64,000 bases of DNA from JBBATK01 sp044228285. GTDB lineage: Bacteria; Bacteroidota; Ignavibacteria; Kapaibacteriales; NICIL-2. The notes below the pieces were generated by a model. It had not been told where the DNA came from. It worked only from the letters and a program-made list of their open reading frames with translations, and searched no databases. Shown piece by piece: positions 59,509 through 64,000 of the stretch (its first letter is position 1; each line of letters begins with the position of its first letter). A program made the translations under genes and the position numbers. The DNA lies in the NCBI GenBank assembly GCA_044228285.1, contig JBGAVD010000004.1, positions 421,208-485,207 on the forward strand. Direction: 5' to 3'.

Positions 59509-61149
59509 ATGCATATCTCTCTTGAACAGCTCTTTTTGAATGCAGTCAGTGCGCTTGGTATTGAAGCTCCAAGCATCGGCTTTGAAGCTCCTAAAATGAA
59601 AGCGCACGGAGATGTTTCTACGAATCTCGCCATGACTTTAGCGAAGAGTCTCGGCAAATCGCCTCGTGCTATTGCGCAGAGTATTGTAGATCATCTGGTT
59701 GTTGATCCAGAATACGTTTCCTCCGTCGAGATCGCAGGCGCTGGTTTTATCAATCTACGATTGACACCAAAGTTCTACGCAGAGCGTTTGCATAGTCTGC
59801 TGCAACTCGATGAAACCTTCGGACGCAACACTATTGGCCAAGGCAAGTCAGCAAACGTTGAGTATGTGAGTGCGAACCCAACAGGTCCCTTGCATCCTGG
59901 ACATGGACGAAATATCATGCTTGGCGATACCATAGCCCGACTTCTTGAGTGGAACGGATACTCCGTTGTTAGAGAGTACTACTTTAACAACGCGGGTAAC
60001 CAGATGAACAATCTGGCGCGTTCGGTCTATGCACGATACCGTCAGCTCTTAGGTGAGAAAGACTATCCATTCGATGAAGAGAACGGCTACAAAGGCGAAT
60101 ACATTCATCTCATAGCTCAAGAGCTCATCGATGAGCGTGGTGACGCGTTGCGCGAGGGCAGAGAAGAGGATCTTGCTGTGTGCAAGGCAAAGGGTGAAGC
60201 CTGGTGTTTTGCGTCGATTCAGAAAACTCTGGAACGACTCGACGTTCGCCACGATGTGTTTTTCAACGAACACAGCTTATACACAGAGGGTAGCATTGAT
60301 GCAGTCGTTGCTGATTTAAAGGCAAAGGATCTGGCCTATGAGAAGGATGGTGCCTGGTGGATTGCCACTTCGCAGCTAGGACTTGAGAACGATCGTGTCA
60401 TCATAAAATCCACTGGTGAGCCAACATATCGTCTTCCCGATATGGCATACCACAAGATCAAATGTGAACGTGGCGATGAAGTGATTGTAGACATCTTTGG
60501 CGCAGATCACTTGGCAACTGTGCAAGAGGTTTTGGCTGGGGTAAAGGCCCTTGGCTGCGATACATCCAAGATTAAAGTCATCATCCACCAGATGGTTTCT
60601 TTCTTGAAAGACGGTCAGCCCTACAAGCTCTCGAAGCGCAACGGGGAACAGTACACCTTAGATGATTTGATGAATGATCTGGGTGTGGATGTGGTGCGAT
60701 TCTTCTTTCTCATGCGCTCCGCCGATACTCAGTTAGTTTTTGATATGAGCTTAGCACTGGAACAAAGTGATAAGAACCCCGTATTCTACCTACAGTATGC
60801 GCACGCTCGTTTGAACAGCGTGTTTCTGAACGCAGCTGAAAAGGGCTTGGCATTGTCTGACTCAGCGAATCTCGAATTGCTGACCCACGAGTCTGAACTT
60901 GACTTAATCAAGATTCTGGATCGCTTTCCGATGATTGTTCGGCGAGCTGGACAGTCCCTGGAGCCGCATATCGTGGCAGACTATTTGCGCGATGTTGCAG
61001 CGGCTTTCCACGTGTTCTACCACGATTGTCGCATTATTGGAGTAGAACCGGATCTTGGGCAGGCTCGTCTGCACCTCGCGCGCGCAGCGCAGCGAGTATT
61101 GAAAAACGGCTTGCAAGTGTTGGGTATAACTGCACCGGAAAAAATGTAA
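59509..61149 (+). CDS. argS: Arginyl-tRNA synthetase
   Basis: Class I synthetase charging tRNA-Arg. The start is ATG 59509 (MHISLEQLFLNAVSALG), giving 546 residues; the frame is open 35 codons further back, with no similarity. Features are the N-terminal Add-1 domain (1-100), NPTGPLHPGHGRNIM as the HIGH-type motif, EYYFNNAGNQMNNLA, and KLSKRNGEQY as the KMSK-like loop. The C-terminal DALR anticodon domain begins near residue 430. The HPGHGRN motif has Pro where many enzymes have Val, a conservative family variant. It is followed 18 bases later by the NuiA-like gene. Confidence 0.95.
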   Translation: MHISLEQLFLNAVSALGIEAPSIGFEAPKMKAHGDVSTNLAMTLAKSLGKSPRAIAQSIVDHLVVDPEYVSSVEIAGAGFINLRLTPKFYAERLHSLLQLDETFGRNTIGQGKSANVEYVSANPTGPLHPGHGRNIMLGDTIARLLEWNGYSVVREYYFNNAGNQMNNLARSVYARYRQLLGEKDYPFDEENGYKGEYIHLIAQELIDERGDALREGREEDLAVCKAKGEAWCFASIQKTLERLDVRHDVFFNEHSLYTEGSIDAVVADLKAKDLAYEKDGAWWIATSQLGLENDRVIIKSTGEPTYRLPDMAYHKIKCERGDEVIVDIFGADHLATVQEVLAGVKALGCDTSKIKVIIHQMVSFLKDGQPYKLSKRNGEQYTLDDLMNDLGVDVVRFFFLMRSADTQLVFDMSLALEQSDKNPVFYLQYAHARLNSVFLNAAEKGLALSDSANLELLTHESELDLIKILDRFPMIVRRAGQSLEPHIVADYLRDVAAAFHVFYHDCRIIGVEPDLGQARLHLARAAQRVLKNGLQVLGITAPEKM

Positions 61150-61167
61150 TAACGACGAAGAATAATC

Positions 61168-61575
61168 ATGCTTACTACCGACCAGTTTTCTGATGCACTA
61201 CGGCGCTTGTGTACGGGTCTCCTCTATCCAAGTGAAACCGATGCCCCCATTGATGTCTACGTTTGGAATTGTTCCGAGCGTGGAGCTATGACTTACGATA
61301 ACATCGCTTTCGATTTACACCATCCTGAGGATGTCTTGATTTCGGAATCGGAAGCTGAGGAGTTCTTTGAAGGGGTAACGGAAGTCTATGAATGGCATAC
61401 ACCTGAAGAAGTCGAGGAAACCAAACAGTACCAGGAATTGCGAAAGGTCTTCCTTGAGAATGTCACCAAGCCAGTTCAACTCTGGTTTGGGGAAAACAAG
61501 GTCGATGTGCTCGTTTTGGGTCGTACCAGCGATGGTAACTACGTTGGATTACGGACATTTATCGTTGAAACCTAA
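61168..61575 (+). CDS. NuiA-like nuclease inhibitor
   Basis: 135 residues resembling the Anabaena nuclease A inhibitor NuiA. The N-terminal LLYPSETDAPIDVYVWNCSE matches by eye the inhibitor's SESxYPFEVFLWE-type segment. The C-terminal half KPVQLWFGENKVDVLVLGRT with NYVGLRTFIVET matches the conserved LGEVELDVYVIGxTxxGNLAGIxTKVVET end. The protein is acidic with no signal peptide, so it is cytoplasmic, as NuiA is. NuiA binds NucA-type DRGH nucleases, and one is encoded at 10109-10981. The gene is close behind argS, probably in the same transcript. Similarity is recalled, not computed. Confidence 0.75.
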   Translation: MLTTDQFSDALRRLCTGLLYPSETDAPIDVYVWNCSERGAMTYDNIAFDLHHPEDVLISESEAEEFFEGVTEVYEWHTPEEVEETKQYQELRKVFLENVTKPVQLWFGENKVDVLVLGRTSDGNYVGLRTFIVET

Positions 61576-61661
61576 TTATGACCATGCATCTGCCTTCGGC
61601 AGCTGCTGTACCCTTCAGTTCTGAAGGACTCAAAAACGCTCTTCGAACCACTGTCCGGTTG

Positions 61662-61669
61662 TATCTTTG
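61662..61669 (+). promoter_or_regulatory. Candidate -7 element upstream of the small alpha/beta protein
   Basis: TATCTTTG matches TAnnTTTG, 39 bases before the ATG at 61708. The -33 region has only TTCG at an imperfect distance. Two small hairpins (61590-61602 and 61612-61627) lie between it and the NuiA-like stop. Confidence 0.4.
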
Positions 61670-61707
61670 TTGAAATTTGAATCTAATTCACTCGAAAGGG
61701 AAGAAGC

Positions 61708-62001
61708 ATGCCACGAGTAATGTTTACCGTGACGTACACAATTGAAGCGGAAAAGCAAGCGGAACATCAGGAACTGATGCGTCGTTTAAAGAAGATTTAC
61801 GCCGAAAAAGGACTGGAATACTATGTGTTCCGTAATAAGCTCAACGAATTCACAGAAGCAACGATCTATGCTGATCAGGATGCTTTCGAAGAAGCTGATG
61901 ACCTTATGGAAGAAGAAACCACGAGTGAGTATATCAATCGTGTCAATTCCATAGCACAGAATATTCGCTATGAAACGTTGACAGAGCTCGACGTTGACTA
62001 A
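61708..62001 (+). CDS. Small hypothetical protein, ferredoxin-like (dimeric alpha/beta-barrel) fold
   Basis: 97 residues. The beta-alpha-beta pattern (MPRVMFTVTYTIE, helix around AEHQELMRRLKKIYAEKGLE, strand YYVFR, TEATIYAD, helix) resembles the dimeric alpha/beta-barrel proteins that include antibiotic-biosynthesis monooxygenases and EthD-like proteins. No catalytic residue set is evident. Similar small proteins appear in Chlorobiota and relatives as far as I recall. AAAGGGAAGAAG precedes the ATG. The TTG-started lipoprotein gene follows by 37 bases, possibly in one transcript. Confidence 0.65.
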   Translation: MPRVMFTVTYTIEAEKQAEHQELMRRLKKIYAEKGLEYYVFRNKLNEFTEATIYADQDAFEEADDLMEEETTSEYINRVNSIAQNIRYETLTELDVD

Positions 62002-62038
62002 TAACCGTCTGTAGATCACCAAGAGGAGGCTGACAGCT

Positions 62039-63382
62039 TTGCGCAACCGTGCACTGATGACAGCATTAACAACGCAGTGTTGCGGCAGGGATGCCGAAAA
62101 GTACTCAAGATATTGTGTCTTGACTCTTTTCGTGGCAGCCCTCGTCGTCGTTCTGGCTACCTTCTCCGCCTGTCAACCTCTGTCAACACGACGTACTCCT
62201 TCCAGCTCGCCTAACAGCTCGACTAGTGCAAATAAGTCGACCGACAAACAGAATCAAACACCTGCAATAGAAGATTTGGCTGCGCCTGCGGCGCAGGCTG
62301 ATTCCTCTCAAACTCCTGCGCGTAAGAAGATTCCGACCTTGCGTGAGCAGATGGAGCGTCTTCAAACGCAACAAGAGCAGATGAATGCGCGATTGGACAC
62401 TGTCCAATCCGAACTTCGTACGATTCGCCAGCGTGTTGAGGAATCTCCACGGAGCTCCGAGAAGTCATCAGAAGCGAAACAACCCTCGTTCATTCGAGGC
62501 GATGCTCCACCTTCGAGCGCTACGAAAGCGAAGACTCCGACCTCTGAAAGCAAATCACCTTCAACGGCAAAGTCGGTTACTGGGCAGCAGACGAAGTCCA
62601 AGGACTCTGGATTGATCTTGCCAGACGGTGATGAAGAAGCGCCAGCAAACCAGCCTAGAAAAACTGCAGAGAAGAAAAACACAGAAGCCAAGACTCCAAA
62701 GCTTGCCAAGAATCAAGACGCATCAGCAGAAGACGAAGAAGCCAGATCACTTGGTGATATCATCAGCGCTGATAACGAAAGTGGAACAAAGACGCCTATC
62801 AAACCACGCAAGCGCATCTCACGGCCGCCAACAAGCCCTACTAAAGATGTGCAGACTGCTCCCTCGAAGACTCCAGAGTCCGCTCTAAAGAAAACCCCAA
62901 TACCAGCGAGCAAGGAAGCATCAACGGCTAGTTTGCCCCCAAAAGCCGGAGCCAAAGAACCTAAGTCGCAACTTGATGCAGCAATGAACGAAGCTCCTGC
63001 CGCAGCGAAAGGCGAAGGAGCGAATCCACTTTTTGGTACTGCGACATCCCTGTTCAACAAACGTCAGTACCAAGAGGCTATTGACCTCTTTAACCAAGTG
63101 AGTAGCCAAGAGAAAAGTCCTGAAGTACAGAGTCGTGCTCAATACTGGATTGGCGAATCATACTATGGTCTTGGCAAGTACGATGATGCCATTCGCACTT
63201 TTAACAAAGTACTCTCAGCGAAAAGTACCGAGAAATCTAGCAAGGCAATGTCGATGATTGCTGAGTCAATGATTCGTCTGGGTCAAAGCGCAGAAGCAAA
63301 GAAGACCTACCAACGCTTGCTCAAACAATACCCACAGAGCGAAGAGGCCGTGCGTGCGGCAAAGAGATTGCAGCAGTTGTAG
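62039..63382 (+). CDS. CpoB/YbgF-like TPR lipoprotein
   Basis: 447 residues. The start is a TTG at 62039 with AGAGGAGG nine bases upstream; an ATG at 62057 is possible. The signal region (YCVLTLFVAALVVVLATFSAC) ends in a lipobox-like FSAC near residue 45. A coiled-coil follows (LREQMERLQTQQEQMNARLD, about 100-135), then a Lys/Ser/Pro-rich linker of ~180 residues, then three C-terminal TPRs (about 325-447). These include ATSLFNKRQYQEAIDLFNQV, YGLGKYDDAIRTFNKVL and AKKTYQRLLKQYPQSEEAV. Coiled-coil plus C-terminal TPR is the CpoB (YbgF) plan, which coordinates peptidoglycan synthesis with outer-membrane constriction through TolA. No tol-pal genes are adjacent. Confidence 0.75.
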   Translation: MRNRALMTALTTQCCGRDAEKYSRYCVLTLFVAALVVVLATFSACQPLSTRRTPSSSPNSSTSANKSTDKQNQTPAIEDLAAPAAQADSSQTPARKKIPTLREQMERLQTQQEQMNARLDTVQSELRTIRQRVEESPRSSEKSSEAKQPSFIRGDAPPSSATKAKTPTSESKSPSTAKSVTGQQTKSKDSGLILPDGDEEAPANQPRKTAEKKNTEAKTPKLAKNQDASAEDEEARSLGDIISADNESGTKTPIKPRKRISRPPTSPTKDVQTAPSKTPESALKKTPIPASKEASTASLPPKAGAKEPKSQLDAAMNEAPAAAKGEGANPLFGTATSLFNKRQYQEAIDLFNQVSSQEKSPEVQSRAQYWIGESYYGLGKYDDAIRTFNKVLSAKSTEKSSKAMSMIAESMIRLGQSAEAKKTYQRLLKQYPQSEEAVRAAKRLQQL

Positions 63383-63974
63383 CTCGTACTGGATATGCAT
63401 GTGCCTTAGTGCTGGCTCCCGCGCTTTCTACCTACGATCGCCTATTGTTCTATTACGAACATCTCTTCAGAGTCGTTGGGTGTACATTCGAAAAGTACCT
63501 AGCCAACATCTCGAGCAGATAACCTTAGGCTGTTAAGCAGAACCGTGAACACAACCCTATGGTTTTTCTATGACTGCAAAGTCGTATCCAACAGGAAACA
63601 AAACTTCTATCGACGTTTTCTAGACTAGCAGACTACAACTGCTAGTACTGATATTGTATGTTGAGCCGCACATGAGCTCAAGGTCTTGTTGAACTTCTGA
63701 ATCAGCTCTGATCACCAGATACAAGCCAGTAGGCTAAGCTTAGGCTGATGAGGCACAGGTAGAGTTAACGTCGCACGTACAAAGCGACGAGGGAGTGGAA
63801 CATTTCCTAGTTATTTTGATGATGACACAGAAACGAAGTCTTGCTACGAGTACTAAGCGTGCAGCTTAGGTTGAGCATGTGTTTTCTCTTTGAAGGATGC
63901 GACCTAAGAGAAGGTGCTTTGGTTGACCTTCGTTAATTGAATGTCGCATGCTTACAAGGAGAGCACAAAAGCCC
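63383..63974. other. Gene-free region at window end
   Basis: About 590 bases after the CpoB-like gene with no supportable gene, strong hairpin or repeat. A short frame, 63354-63536, overlaps the end of the preceding gene and is not convincing. The stretch is probably leader and intergenic sequence for the gene starting at 63975. Confidence 0.35.
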
Positions 63975-64000
63975 ATGCAACGACGCGCATTCTTTCAGTC
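63975..64000 (+). CDS. Start of a probable Tat-exported protein (runs off window end)
   Basis: ATG 63975 is preceded by AAGGAGAG (63957-63964), a strong ribosome-binding site at slightly long spacing. The first nine residues MQRRAFFQS contain the RRxFF pattern of a twin-arginine signal. Only nine codons are visible, so both the gene and the export route are tentative. Confidence 0.4.

Noticed and set aside
1..64000. CRISPR array, insertion sequence, prophage or integron
   Set aside because: No regularly spaced direct repeats, transposase, integrase or phage structural genes were found by reading the window.

Overview
This 64 kb window looks like chromosome from a Gram-negative member of the Bacteroidota/Chlorobiota (FCB) side of the tree, possibly an Ignavibacteria/Kapabacteria-type lineage; that placement is inference from gene content and signals. 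The evidence is an outer-membrane gene set (LptB, SurA-like chaperones, TonB, SPOR and many TPR proteins), Q[RI]AHER-type MutL, lipoprotein signals, and promoter-like sites that match the Bacteroidota -7 consensus TAnnTTTG. The best of these read TTGG-N19-TATTTTTG, in front of a tRNA pair and in front of a regulator gene. There is no phage, insertion sequence, rRNA or CRISPR array. The content is mostly housekeeping, with a few architectural surprises.

Layout: 0-9.7 kb holds an exported-protein fragment, glgA and ispE on the minus strand, then a polyprenol-kinase-like gene, a FabL-like enoyl-ACP reductase, a TPR lipoprotein, dedA, a soluble histidine kinase and pruA. 10-19.5 kb carries a NucA-like secreted nuclease, a VOC protein, a nitrilase-family hydrolase, gpsA and plsY, a ClpB C-terminal half, mutL and murC. 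20-27 kb is an envelope biogenesis block: two parvulin chaperones, a tRNA-Ser/tRNA-Leu transcription unit with its own promoter and terminator, a TPR-esterase, an HtrA lipoprotein and lptB. 27-39 kb (minus) holds a flippase, a TonB-like protein, a histidine-rich SPOR protein, a beta-barrel protein, a 1040-residue TPR protein, ftsW and murD.

39-51 kb holds a TPR protein, then a tightly coupled minus-strand operon (tandem TetR, trmD, queC, ANKH-like transporter), then lysS, and then a coupled site-2 protease, murB and AAA+ ATPase trio. 51-64 kb has an acyl-CoA-synthetase-like enzyme, a DUF2231-like membrane protein, a small exported protein, an isolated nuoG-nuoH-nuoI cluster, a LytR_C protein, rsfS, argS, a NuiA-like nuclease inhibitor, a small alpha/beta protein, a CpoB-like lipoprotein and the start of a probable Tat-exported protein.

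The most unusual items are: (1) one polypeptide containing two complete TetR repressors, heading a translationally coupled operon with two tRNA-modification enzymes and with an inverted repeat overlapping its promoter; (2) a free-standing ClpB M-domain plus second AAA+ domain behind a compound palindrome; (3) a NucA-family nuclease and a NuiA-family inhibitor in one window; (4) a strongly histidine-rich SPOR protein in an envelope cluster; (5) recurrent 3'-end hairpins that lack U-tracts but keep G-U pairs.
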